Shown: positions 47,260 through 55,222 of the stretch, piece by piece
Layout: each line of letters starts with the position of its first letter
How positions within the stretch are numbered: position 1 is the stretch's first letter
NCBI GenBank assembly: GCA_964483585.1
Contig: CAZABH010000006.1
Span: 1 to 64,000 of the forward strand
Origin: SZUA-430 sp964483585
Lineage (GTDB): Bacteria > Pseudomonadota > Alphaproteobacteria > Micropepsales > Micropepsaceae
Length of the DNA: 64,000 nucleotides
Reading direction: 5' to 3'
The notes under the pieces: generated by a model
The model's database searches: none
What the model was told of the DNA's origin: nothing
What the model saw: the letters and a program-made list of their open reading frames with translations, nothing else
Made by a program: the position numbers and the translations under genes

Positions 47260-48297
47260 ATGGCGAACGAGTTCACCCGCAACCTCTACCGCTTCAGCCA
47301 GGCTGCCCGTGTCGCCTGGTTCGGTAGCCATCACGTGCTGGCCAACCGCCTTGGCCGCTCCACCGCCTTCGCCGAGGGCGGCGTCAAGGTGGAACATGAT
47401 TACCCCGACCGCCGCCTCTTCTTCGCCGAGATGCAGAAGCTGTTCGAGCGCGACTGGAAGAACATCGAGGAGGGCCTCTACGCCGCCCCCGCCGCGATCG
47501 ACCGCAACGCCTTCACGGCCCTTTATGACTCGCTCGACTTCCTGCGCGACGTACCTGAAGTCGCGCGCCGCCGGCGCGACCAGGTCCACGACGAGGTCAA
47601 GGCCGAAGCGCCGCGCCAGGGCTTCCCCGACTATTACATGCAGAACTTCCACTTCCAGACGGGCGGCTGGCTCTCGGACGAATCCGCCCGCCGCTATGAC
47701 TTTCAGGTCGAGACCCTGTTCGCCGGTACCGCCGACGCCATGCGCCGCCAGGCGCTCGTCCCCATCGCCGCCTTCATGAAGGGCAAGGACCAGCGCAAGC
47801 TCAGCCTGCTCGACGTGGCAACGGGCACGGGCCGCTTCCTCGCCAACGTGAAGGACAACTGGCCACGCCTGTCTGTCACCGCACTGGACATGTCCCCGGA
47901 ATATCTCGCCAGGGCCCGCAAGGAGCTCAAGGCCTGGCGCGCCGTGCGCTTCCTCGAGGCCAACGCCGAGGCGATGCCCGTCCTGAACGCGAGCCAGGAC
48001 ATCGTGACCTGCATCTATCTGTTCCACGAATTGCCACCCGAGATACGCCCCCGCGTTGCCCGCGAGATCGCACGCGTGCTCAAGCCCGGCGGCCTCTTCG
48101 TGTTGGTGGATTCGATCCAGCCCGGCGATACGCCAGGCTTCGAGGCACTGACCGAATTCTTCCCCCAGGCCTTCCACGAGCCTTACTACGAAAGCTACCT
48201 CTCGTGGGACATCCTGGCCTCCTTCAAGGACGCAAGCTTGAAGCGCCTCTCCTCTACGCCGGCCTTCCTGTCGAAGGTGGTGGTATTCAGGAAATAG
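47260..48297 (+). CDS. Class I SAM-dependent methyltransferase, substrate unknown
   Basis: 345 residues. The C-terminal half is a Rossmann methyltransferase: motif I LLDVATGTGRFL at ~183-194, an acidic residue at the end of strand 2 (TALDMSPEYL), and VLKPGGLFVLVDS near residue 280. The N-terminal ~140 residues are charged and helix-rich and do not match a domain I recognise. It starts 7 bp after the RlmD-like gene, so it is probably cotranscribed. Small-molecule or lipid substrates are possible, but nothing in the sequence decides this. Confidence 0.75.
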   Translation: MANEFTRNLYRFSQAARVAWFGSHHVLANRLGRSTAFAEGGVKVEHDYPDRRLFFAEMQKLFERDWKNIEEGLYAAPAAIDRNAFTALYDSLDFLRDVPEVARRRRDQVHDEVKAEAPRQGFPDYYMQNFHFQTGGWLSDESARRYDFQVETLFAGTADAMRRQALVPIAAFMKGKDQRKLSLLDVATGTGRFLANVKDNWPRLSVTALDMSPEYLARARKELKAWRAVRFLEANAEAMPVLNASQDIVTCIYLFHELPPEIRPRVAREIARVLKPGGLFVLVDSIQPGDTPGFEALTEFFPQAFHEPYYESYLSWDILASFKDASLKRLSSTPAFLSKVVVFRK

Positions 48298-48323
48298 GGC
48301 GCGCCTCGGACCCCCGCAAAGCT

Positions 48324-48710
48324 CTAAACGGTCCTCACGGGCAGCGCGGGTATGTCGGCGAAGTCATCAGAGTTACGCGTCAGCAGGACGGCTTGATGCA
48401 CCAGCGCCTGTGCGGCAATCATCCGGTCCAGCAGCTTGCGTCGCGAGTAGCCCGAATGAGCCACGATCCTGCCGTAGGCTTCAGCCGCACTATTGTCGAA
48501 AGGCAGGGTTGGGATGGCCGATAGCAGGACATCAAGCCGCGCCCTGCGAGTGGATGCATGTGCTGGATCCCGGTAGACGCCGCCCTCGAGTTCAACGCGC
48601 GTAACTATCGACATCACGATCGCTTCATCAATCGCAGCGATCGCATTCGTGACGGCAGGATCGCCGTCACGAAGGTGGATCGCAACATCACTGTCGATGA
48701 GAAATGCCAC
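48324..48710 (-). CDS. VapC/FitB-type PIN-domain toxin 2
   Basis: 128-residue PIN nuclease. The acidic residues are D6/D8 in LIDSDVA, E40/E42 in RVELEGG, D95 in LLDRMIAA and D115/D116 in TRNSDDF, so the catalytic centre is complete. The order LLTRNSDDFADIPAL is characteristic of the FitB-like clade paired with AbrB-fold antitoxins, unlike module 1. It starts two bases after the antitoxin stop. It ends 26 bp from the convergent methyltransferase gene. Confidence 0.88.
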   Translation of the reverse strand: MAFLIDSDVAIHLRDGDPAVTNAIAAIDEAIVMSIVTRVELEGGVYRDPAHASTRRARLDVLLSAIPTLPFDNSAAEAYGRIVAHSGYSRRKLLDRMIAAQALVHQAVLLTRNSDDFADIPALPVRTV

Positions 48711-48712
48711 GT

Positions 48713-48952
48713 CTAGAGACCGCGACGCTCGGGCAACTCTTCAGTGTCACGCTCTTCGATGGATGGCGGGCGAGGCAGGGCATTCAGGCGCGCGACCATG
48801 TCCTTGACCGAGCACGTCGCCGGGTAAAGTGTCACCACGTCTCCGGAGCGGACGACGACCAGCTCCACGTCATCGCCAAACGCAATCTCCTTGGGCAGCC
48901 GCACAGCCTGACTGTTGCCCGTTCTGAATGTCTTGCTGCGATAGATACCCAT
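48713..48952 (-). CDS. AbrB-fold (VapB-type) antitoxin 2
   Basis: 79-residue antitoxin. The N-terminal SpoVT/AbrB fold reads RTGNSQAVRLPKEIAF, the typical swapped-hairpin DNA-binding element. The C-terminal acidic tail (IEERDTEELPE) is expected to block the toxin. The start at 48952 is chosen because AGGAGA lies 5-10 bases upstream, while the alternative ATG at 48976 would be upstream of the predicted transcription start (~48969). Confidence 0.87.
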   Translation of the reverse strand: MGIYRSKTFRTGNSQAVRLPKEIAFGDDVELVVVRSGDVVTLYPATCSVKDMVARLNALPRPPSIEERDTEELPERRGL

Positions 48953-48966
48953 AGAGATCTCCTGAT

Positions 48967-49004
48967 GTATATACAAGTATATACAAGCAACCGTGATCTG
49001 TCAA
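48967..49004 (-). promoter_or_regulatory. VapBC-2 promoter with tandem operator
   Basis: On the minus strand TTGACA (48999-49004) lies 17 bp before TATACT (48976-48981). On the plus strand GTATATACAA occurs twice in exact tandem at 48967-48976 and 48977-48986; each contains the palindrome GTATATAC. The operator therefore covers the -10 and start site. The leader would be about 17 nt, just enough for the AGGAGA ribosome site. Confidence 0.7.
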
Positions 49005-49023
49005 TGGCTCATTTCAGCCACTT

Positions 49024-50124
49024 TTACCCACACTGCCCCCGGTGCCGCAGCAGGTGATCAGCCAGCACGCAGGCCATCATGGCCTCGCCGACGGGCACGG
49101 CGCGGATACCGACGCAGGGGTCGTGGCGGCCCTTGGTCTGGATATCGGTCTCGACCCCGTCGCGCGTGATCGTCTGGCGCGGGGACAGGATGGATGAAGT
49201 TGGCTTCACGGCAAAGCGCACAACGATGTCCTGGCCTGTCGAGATGCCACCCAGGATGCCGCCGGCATGGTTCGACAGGAATTGCGGCCGGCCGTCGGCC
49301 ACGCGCATCTCGTCGGCATTCGCCTCGCCCGAGAGGGCCGCCGCCGCAAAGCCTTCGCCGACCTCCACGCCCTTGACGGCGTTGATCGACATCATCGCAC
49401 CCGCAAGCTCCGCATCAAGCTTGCCATAAAGCGGGGCGCCCAGCCCTGCGGGGACGCCTTGCGCGACGACCTCGATCACCGCGCCACACGACGAGCCCGC
49501 CTTGCGCACGCCGTCGAGATAGCTCTCCCACGCGGTTGCGGCCGCAGCGTCCGGGCACCAGAAAGGGTTCTGCTCAACCGTATCCCAGCTCCAGTTTGTC
49601 CGGTCGATCCCGTGCGGCCCCATCTGCACGAGCGCGCCGCGGATGCGCACGCCGCCTGGCACGATGTGGTCCAGCACCTTGCGCGCAATGGCGCCCGCTG
49701 CCACGCGCGCTGCCGTCTCGCGCGCCGATTGCCGCCCGCCGCCGCGATAGTCACGCACGCCGTATTTCATGAAATAGCTGTAGTCGGCATGCCCCGGGCG
49801 GAACGTATCGCGCATCTCGGCATAGTCCTTCGAGCGGGCGTCCACATTGTCGATATGCAGCGCGATCGGCGTGCCGGTGGTCACCTGGCCCGCCGTGCGT
49901 TCGTCGGCGAACACACCCGAAAGAATGCGCACCTGGTCGCTTTCCTGGCGCTGCGTGACGAACTTCGAGGTTCCAGGCCTCCGGCGATCAAGCCAGGGCT
50001 GAATGTCAGCCTCGGTCAGGCCAAGGCCCGGCGGCGTGCCGTCGACGATGCAGCCAAGCGCGGGCCCGTGGCTCTCGCCCCATGTCGTCACCCGGAAGAG
50101 ATGGCCGAAGCTGTTGTGCGACAT
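49024..50124 (-). CDS. aroC: Chorismate synthase
   Basis: FMN-dependent lyase that converts EPSP to chorismate, the last common step to aromatic amino acids. The 366 residues match the family. NSFGHLFRVTTWGESHG opens the protein, RPGHADYSY lies near residue 110, and GGGRQSARETAARVAAGA near 127. It lies 48 bp downstream of fabI and ends 71 bp from the vapB2 start, transcribed the same way. Confidence 0.96.
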   Translation of the reverse strand: MSHNSFGHLFRVTTWGESHGPALGCIVDGTPPGLGLTEADIQPWLDRRRPGTSKFVTQRQESDQVRILSGVFADERTAGQVTTGTPIALHIDNVDARSKDYAEMRDTFRPGHADYSYFMKYGVRDYRGGGRQSARETAARVAAGAIARKVLDHIVPGGVRIRGALVQMGPHGIDRTNWSWDTVEQNPFWCPDAAAATAWESYLDGVRKAGSSCGAVIEVVAQGVPAGLGAPLYGKLDAELAGAMMSINAVKGVEVGEGFAAAALSGEANADEMRVADGRPQFLSNHAGGILGGISTGQDIVVRFAVKPTSSILSPRQTITRDGVETDIQTKGRHDPCVGIRAVPVGEAMMACVLADHLLRHRGQCG

Positions 50125-50172
50125 GCGGGAGCCTCCTGCGCCGGGGCTGTCAGCAGAAGCCCCGGGCGCGCA

Positions 50173-51012
50173 TCATTCATGCGGTGCAAGCGTCGTCAGC
50201 AGCTGCGCTGTGTCATGGACCTTGTCCACTGCTGCCAGGCCCACCATGTGGTAGCCGCAGTCGACGTGATGGACTTCGCCGGTCACGGCACGCCCAAGGT
50301 CCGAGAGCAGGTAGAGGCCAGAGCTTCCCACCTCTTCCAGCGTCACGTTCCGCCGGAGCGGCGCGTTGAGCTCGTTCCACTTAAGGATGAAGCGGAAGTC
50401 ACCGATGCCCGAAGCGGCCAGCGTCTTCAAGGGGCCCGCCGAGATGGCGTTGACCCGGATCGCCAGCTTACCCAGATCCTCGGCCAGGTAGCGCACGCTC
50501 GCCTCAAGTGCCGCCTTCGCGACACCCATGACGTTATAGTGCGGCATGACCTTCTCGGCACCCAGATAGCTGAGCGTCAGCAGAGACCCGCCCTTCGGCA
50601 TCATCTTCTCCGCGCGCTGCGCAATGGCCGTGAACGAGTAGCACGAGATGTTCATCGACATCTGGAAGTTGTCGAAGCTCGTGTCGACATAGCGCCCCTT
50701 TAGCTCGTCCTTGTTGGCATAGGCGATGGCATGGACCACGAAGTCCAGCGACCCCCAGGTCGTCTTCAGCTCGTTGAATGTGGCATCGATCGAGGCGTGG
50801 TCCGTCACGTCGCACGGCATGACCAGCTTCGAGCCCACGCTGTCGGCCAGCGGCACCACGCGCTTCTTCAGCGCATCGCCCTGGTAGGTGAACGCAAGTT
50901 CCCCGCCCTGGTCATGCACCGCCTTGGCAATGCCCCAGGCGATGGAACGATCATTGGCGACCCCCATGATGAGGCCGCGTTTGCCCTTCATTAACCCGTT
51001 GTTCTGGCTCAT
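50173..51012 (-). CDS. fabI: Enoyl-[acyl-carrier-protein] reductase (NADH)
   Basis: Last reductive step of fatty-acid elongation. The 279-residue SDR has the divergent FabI glycine motif GVANDRSIAWGIA (~17-29), and catalytic residues Y149, Y159 and K166 in SYLGAEKVMPHYNVMGVAK. The FabI type (Tyr-X6-Lys with an additional Tyr) is the usual target of triclosan; I do not infer susceptibility. A promoter with TTGACC and TAGCGT is predicted 45 nt upstream. Confidence 0.95.
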   Translation of the reverse strand: MSQNNGLMKGKRGLIMGVANDRSIAWGIAKAVHDQGGELAFTYQGDALKKRVVPLADSVGSKLVMPCDVTDHASIDATFNELKTTWGSLDFVVHAIAYANKDELKGRYVDTSFDNFQMSMNISCYSFTAIAQRAEKMMPKGGSLLTLSYLGAEKVMPHYNVMGVAKAALEASVRYLAEDLGKLAIRVNAISAGPLKTLAASGIGDFRFILKWNELNAPLRRNVTLEEVGSSGLYLLSDLGRAVTGEVHHVDCGYHMVGLAAVDKVHDTAQLLTTLAPHE

Positions 51013-51063
51013 GTTTCAGCCGCCGCGAAAACCGCGTCTCTCTGCAATCACTGGAAGCGGGCA

Positions 51064-51092
51064 ACGCTAGTCATTTTCGTTGTCGGGGTCAA
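51064..51092 (-). promoter_or_regulatory. Possible sigma-70 promoter of fabI
   Basis: On the minus strand TTGACC (51087-51092) is 17 bp from TAGCGT (51064-51069). Start of transcription would be near 51057, leaving a 45-nt leader to the fabI ATG. The -10 is weak. No FadR/FabT-like palindrome is evident to me. Confidence 0.4.
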
Positions 51093-51154
51093 ACCGCCGG
51101 TGCCGTCCGATGGCAAGCTTCCACAAAACGCGTTAACGCAACCGACCCATGCGC

Positions 51155-51559
51155 TCAGTTCAGGTCGATGGCAAACCGCTTGAGGTCCGCAAGGTCGCAG
51201 TGTGAAAGCGCCCCGGCCTGTGTTGCCCGCAAGACTACCCGCGGCGCCATGCCGGCCACGAAGGCCTCCTGCCAGCGCGGCGCACACAGGCACCATTTGT
51301 CCCCGGGCTTCAGGCCCGGAAACCCGAACTGCGGCACCGGCGACGACAGGTCGTTGCCACGCGCCTTCGAGAAGGCCAGGAACTCCGCCGTCATCACGGC
51401 ACACACGGTGTGCGACCCGCGATCCTCCGGCGCCGTGTTGCAGCAGCCGTCGCGGAAGAAACCTGTCAGGGGCTCATGGCTGCAGGGCTCGAGCGGACCG
51501 CCCAGCACATTCAGTTGTGCAGGCCGGCGCCCGCCACCACCACGTTCCTGATAGGCCAT
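51155..51559 (-). CDS. DUF2237-family protein
   Basis: 134-residue protein of the DUF2237 family. The whole sequence is family-like: NVLGGPLEPCSHEPLTGFFR, then DGCCNTAPEDRGSHTVCAVM and GFPGLKPGDKWCLC. Several conserved cysteines may bind metal or form disulfides. No biochemical function is established to my knowledge. ATG 51559 is chosen over a start five codons upstream. It diverges from the LpxH-like gene and a 142-bp gap separates it from fabI. Confidence 0.88.
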   Translation of the reverse strand: MAYQERGGGGRRPAQLNVLGGPLEPCSHEPLTGFFRDGCCNTAPEDRGSHTVCAVMTAEFLAFSKARGNDLSSPVPQFGFPGLKPGDKWCLCAPRWQEAFVAGMAPRVVLRATQAGALSHCDLADLKRFAIDLN

Positions 51560-51860
51560 GACCTGATCTCCCAATCCCGCGACGCGCCTCGCGGTTCATT
51601 ACATTTCCAGACACCAAGACCAATCTCGCACGTCGCCTCGCACCGCCTCAAGTCCGACGCCAGTTTCGGCTCCGTCCTCCACCGACGCGCAGACCGTGAA
51701 CAATTCACCACACCTCAAGCCCGTTAACCTCATTCCTCCAAAAAAGAGTCACGCAACCGACACGGCAGCGTCACCGCACTGCGCCACCAAGGAAACAAGA
51801 CGGGCAGGGTACGATTCGAGGTCGAGCCGCACGCGCCCGTGTACCGCAAGGGAGGGGCGT

Positions 51861-52781
51861 ATGCTGGCATTTGGAAATCCGCACGAGCGACGCAATCCAT
51901 TCGCAGCACTGGCGCGCTACAAGCGCATTCTGCCGGTGCCCGGGTTTGGAAGCGGCCGCAGTTCGGTCCGTAGCGGCGAGAGCCCGGTCCGCCACAAGCG
52001 TCACCATCGAACGATCTGGATCTCGGACATCCACCTTGGCACGCGCGGCTGCAAGGCCGAACTGCTGCTGGATTTCCTGAAGCACAACGACAGCGACCTT
52101 CTCTACCTCGTCGGTGACATCGTCGATGGATGGCGGCTGGCCAGTGGCTGGTACTGGCCGTCGAGCCACAGCGAGGTCGTCAATGAGATCCTGCGCAAGG
52201 CAGCGAACGGAACCCGCGTGATCTACGTCCCCGGAAATCACGACGAGTTCCTGCGCGACTACACCGACCTGTGCCTCGCGGGCATCGAAGTGAAATACGA
52301 GGCCACGCACGAAACCGCCGACGGGCGCCAATTGCTCGTCATGCATGGGGACCACTTCGACAGCGTGGTCACCTATGCCCGATGGCTCGCCAAGGCCGGC
52401 GACCACGCCTATGAACTCGCCATGCTGATGAACGAAGCCGTGGCATTCGTGCGCCGCCGCATCGGCATGCCCTACTGGTCGCTTTCGCAATGGCTGAAGA
52501 CGAAGGTCAAGAACGCAGTTGAATATATCAGCCGCTTTGAAGAGGCTGTTGCCCGCGAAGCCGAACGGCGGGGGATCGACGGAATCGTCTGTGGTCACAT
52601 CCACAAGGCCGAGATCCGTCGCATGGGCGACGTTCTCTATTGCAACGACGGCGACTGGGTCGAGGGATGCACCGCGCTTGCCGAGGATCGGTTTGGCAAC
52701 CTCTCGATCATCGATTGGGCCAGCGAAGTATCTCGCACCACGCAGCAGGCAAGGCTGGGCGTCCTGCAGGCTGCCGAGTAA
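51861..52781 (+). CDS. LpxH-like UDP-2,3-diacylglucosamine diphosphatase family phosphoesterase
   Basis: 306-residue calcineurin-like metallophosphoesterase. The motif set is D56/H58 in SDIHLG, D86 in GDIVDG, N126/H127 in GNHDE, HGDHFD and CGHIHKA, all in order. It resembles alphaproteobacterial LpxH-like proteins in lipid A or envelope metabolism, but it has ~50 basic N-terminal residues. A GGAGG site precedes the ATG at 51861, so the 55-residue upstream extension is not used. A glycosyltransferase follows 23 bp later; the pair suggests envelope lipid or glycan synthesis. Confidence 0.85.
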   Translation: MLAFGNPHERRNPFAALARYKRILPVPGFGSGRSSVRSGESPVRHKRHHRTIWISDIHLGTRGCKAELLLDFLKHNDSDLLYLVGDIVDGWRLASGWYWPSSHSEVVNEILRKAANGTRVIYVPGNHDEFLRDYTDLCLAGIEVKYEATHETADGRQLLVMHGDHFDSVVTYARWLAKAGDHAYELAMLMNEAVAFVRRRIGMPYWSLSQWLKTKVKNAVEYISRFEEAVAREAERRGIDGIVCGHIHKAEIRRMGDVLYCNDGDWVEGCTALAEDRFGNLSIIDWASEVSRTTQQARLGVLQAAE

Positions 52782-52804
52782 CACATCACGCGGAGGAAGG
52801 CTTC

Positions 52805-53830
52805 ATGCGCATCCTGATCGCAACCGACGCCTGGGAGCCCCAGGTCAACGGCGTCGTCCGCACCCTCCAGGCCACAGCCCGGGAGCTCGCATCCCGGGGA
52901 CATGACGTTCACATGGTCACGCCAGACGGTTTTGCGACCATCCCGCTGCCCACCTATCCCGAGGTCCGCCTTGCGGTGTTTGCAAGGGCGCGGATGATGG
53001 ACGAGATCTCCCGCTTCCGGCCGGATGCGATCCACATCGCAACCGAAGGGCCGATCGGGCTTGCGACACGCCAGGTCTGCCTGCAGCGGGGCCTGGCGTT
53101 CACGACCAGCTTCCACACTCGCTTCGCCGAATATGTCGAGGCGCGCACGGCGCTGCCAGCGGCCTGGACCTATCCCCTGATCCGCTGGTTCCACCAGCCG
53201 GCCGCCCGCACGATGGTGTCGACCGATAGCCTGATGAACGAGTTGCAGGAGCGCGGCTTCGGCAATCTCTGCAAATGGTCGCGCGGCGTGGACACCGATC
53301 TCTTCCGTCCGGGACCAAAGGACCTGTTCAACCTGCCGCGACCCATCAGCCTCTATGTGGGCCGCGTCGCCGTCGAGAAGAACCTCGAAGCCATGCTGTC
53401 CCTCAAGCTCCCCGGCAGCAAGGTCATCATCGGGGACGGGCCGCAACTCGCCGAACTCAAGGCCCGCTTCCCAGACGCGCATTTCCTCGGCAACCGCTTC
53501 GGGAAGGAACTCGCAGCCTGCTATGCCGCGAGCGACGTCTTCGTCTTTCCCTCACGTACCGACACGTTCGGCCTCGTGATGATCGAAGCCCTCGCCGCCA
53601 GCGTGCCTGTCGCCGCCTTCCCGGTACAGGGGCCCAAGGACGTGCTGGTGAACGGGACGGCCGCCGGTGTCATGCACGAAGACCTGCGCGTCGCCATCGA
53701 GCGTGCCCTGTTGTTGAGGCCGGAGGACTGCCGGACCTTCGCCCTGCAACATTCATGGAGCACCTGCACGACCCAGTTCCTCCAGAACCTCGAAGCCGCC
53801 GCCACCACCCCGGCACGCCGCGCGGCGTGA
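52805..53830 (+). CDS. Glycosyltransferase family 4 protein
   Basis: GT-B-fold, GT4-type glycosyltransferase of 341 residues. The N-terminal acceptor domain starts RILIATDAWEPQVNGVVRT. The donor-binding half has VGRVAVEKNLEAML near 180 and FPSRTDTFGLVMIEALAA near 249-266, whose E-X7-E-like segment contacts the nucleotide-sugar. Similar proteins pair with LpxH-like phosphoesterases in alphaproteobacteria and may glycosylate a lipid (GDP-mannose-type donor is possible). A GGAGGAAGG ribosome site is present. The repeat copy 2 lies downstream. Confidence 0.88.
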   Translation: MRILIATDAWEPQVNGVVRTLQATARELASRGHDVHMVTPDGFATIPLPTYPEVRLAVFARARMMDEISRFRPDAIHIATEGPIGLATRQVCLQRGLAFTTSFHTRFAEYVEARTALPAAWTYPLIRWFHQPAARTMVSTDSLMNELQERGFGNLCKWSRGVDTDLFRPGPKDLFNLPRPISLYVGRVAVEKNLEAMLSLKLPGSKVIIGDGPQLAELKARFPDAHFLGNRFGKELAACYAASDVFVFPSRTDTFGLVMIEALAASVPVAAFPVQGPKDVLVNGTAAGVMHEDLRVAIERALLLRPEDCRTFALQHSWSTCTTQFLQNLEAAATTPARRAA

Positions 53831-53885
53831 GGTCGACGCAACCCCTCTGGTCCCAACTCCAAACCAAGCCCCTCCATCCGCCCAC

Positions 53886-53977
53886 GTCATGGTGCGCGAC
53901 GGCGCACCATCCACGTCTTTGCAGCGCAGGTGAGAGGGCGAAGAAGACGTGGGTGGTCTGCCTGCACAGGCCATGAT
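53886..53977. repeat. Three-hairpin palindromic intergenic repeat, copy 2
   Basis: This copy is in the reverse orientation to that at 5842-5920. The left arm is GTCATGGTGCGC-gacg-GCGCACC followed by ATCCACGTCT; the right arm is AGACGTGGGTGGTCTGC and on to CCATGAT. The arms agree with copy 1 at 30 of 33 and 29 of 33 positions. The stem pair changes together: CACGACT/AGTCGTG in copy 1 is CACGTCT/AGACGTG here. The central loop is longer (about 25 nt) and unrelated. It lies between convergent genes. Confidence 0.8.
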
Positions 53978-54032
53978 GAAGCGTATGGCGTGAAGCCAAG
54001 GGACTACTCTGCGCCCTGAAGGTGCGTCCCGC

Positions 54033-55205
54033 TCACCGCCCCGGCCATCCCTCGCGCTCGAGCACATCAGCCAGCTGCGCGTAATCCTCGATGCCCACAT
54101 AGGCCTGCGCCGACAACCGCAGCACGAGACGGCCCAGGTACGCTGAGGCGGCAACCTGGATGCGGTGCCGGTCCCAGAAGCCGTCGATGATCTCGAGCGC
54201 ATCTTCGGGCGCAACCGCGCGCCGTTGCGGCAGGTGGTAGGCGTGCATCGCCGCGAACATCGTGTCGGGCGCGATGGGCTGAAGGCCAAGCCGCGCCATC
54301 ACGGCTTGGCCCGCGCACGACAGGCCGTGCATGTAGGCCTGCAGCGCCGCCGCACCGCCCAGGCCCTCGATGAAGTCGAGCGCGTCCGGCACAGTCAGGA
54401 ACGGCGTCACGTCCCGCGTGCCGACATAATCGAACGAGAGCGGGAAGGGCTCGCCGACATAGTGGCTGGTGGCCAGCGGCCTGAGGTCGATCGCCTGCGG
54501 GTCGCGCGCATGCAGGAACGCCGCGCCCTTGGGTGCATAGAGCCACTTGTGCGCATTGGCCGTGTACCAGTCGGCCCCCATGTCATCGACGTCGAGCGCG
54601 ACATGGCCCAGCGCATGCGCCCCGTCGACCAGCACGCGCACACCTTTTGCCTGCAGCGCCTTTGTCATGGCCCGGGCCGGCAGCATCAGCGCCGGTGCCG
54701 AGGCGATGTGATCGAGGATGGCAAGGCGCGTGTTCGCCGTCACGGCGGCTTCCACCCGTGCAAGGCAGAGGTCCGGATCAAGCGGCAAGGGCAGGTCGAC
54801 GATCACCGGGCGCGCGCCGGTCTCGCGGCACTTGTTGTCCACCGCCCGGCGCACCGAGTTGTAGACGCAGTCAAGGAGAAGGATCTCGTCCCCCGCGCTG
54901 AGCGGCATGCCCCTCAGTACCGTGCTCACCGCCTCTGTGAGATTGCTGACAAAGGCGATGTGCTCGCCGCGCGCGCCAATGAATGACCCAAGCCGTGCCG
55001 CCGCCTGCCGCAGGCCATTGTCGGGATTGAGCGCCGACGTCGTCCGCCGGAAGAAGACATCCGGCTGTCGCTCCATCGTCTCGCGCCAGCGCGTCTGCGC
55101 GTCAAGCACCGCCTTCGGGCACGCCCCGAACGAGCCATGGTTCAGGAACACCCCCTCCGGCGCGAGGTGCCAGAGGGGCCTGAGCGATCGTCCGAACGTG
55201 ACCAT
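54033..55205 (-). CDS. Class V aminotransferase (isopenicillin-N-epimerase-like)
   Basis: PLP enzyme of 390 residues, fold type I. The cofactor lysine is K220 in TANAHKWLYAPKG, and the aspartate contacting the pyridine nitrogen is D194 in VDGAHALGHV. NHGSFGACP at ~22-30 is typical of the isopenicillin N epimerase/cysteine desulfurase-like branch. The reaction cannot be assigned; epimerisation, desulfuration or transamination are all possible. No beta-lactam gene is nearby. It lies 17 bp downstream of the DUF885 gene. Confidence 0.82.
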   Translation of the reverse strand: MVTFGRSLRPLWHLAPEGVFLNHGSFGACPKAVLDAQTRWRETMERQPDVFFRRTTSALNPDNGLRQAAARLGSFIGARGEHIAFVSNLTEAVSTVLRGMPLSAGDEILLLDCVYNSVRRAVDNKCRETGARPVIVDLPLPLDPDLCLARVEAAVTANTRLAILDHIASAPALMLPARAMTKALQAKGVRVLVDGAHALGHVALDVDDMGADWYTANAHKWLYAPKGAAFLHARDPQAIDLRPLATSHYVGEPFPLSFDYVGTRDVTPFLTVPDALDFIEGLGGAAALQAYMHGLSCAGQAVMARLGLQPIAPDTMFAAMHAYHLPQRRAVAPEDALEIIDGFWDRHRIQVAASAYLGRLVLRLSAQAYVGIEDYAQLADVLEREGWPGR

Positions 55206-55222
55206 GCGCGCGACAGGTCGCC

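Noticed and set aside
51130..51139. Palindrome GCGTTAACGC between fabI and the DUF2237 gene
   Set aside because: A single 10-bp palindrome with no repeat or positional logic; a lone TTAA without N7-TTAA is not a CtrA site.
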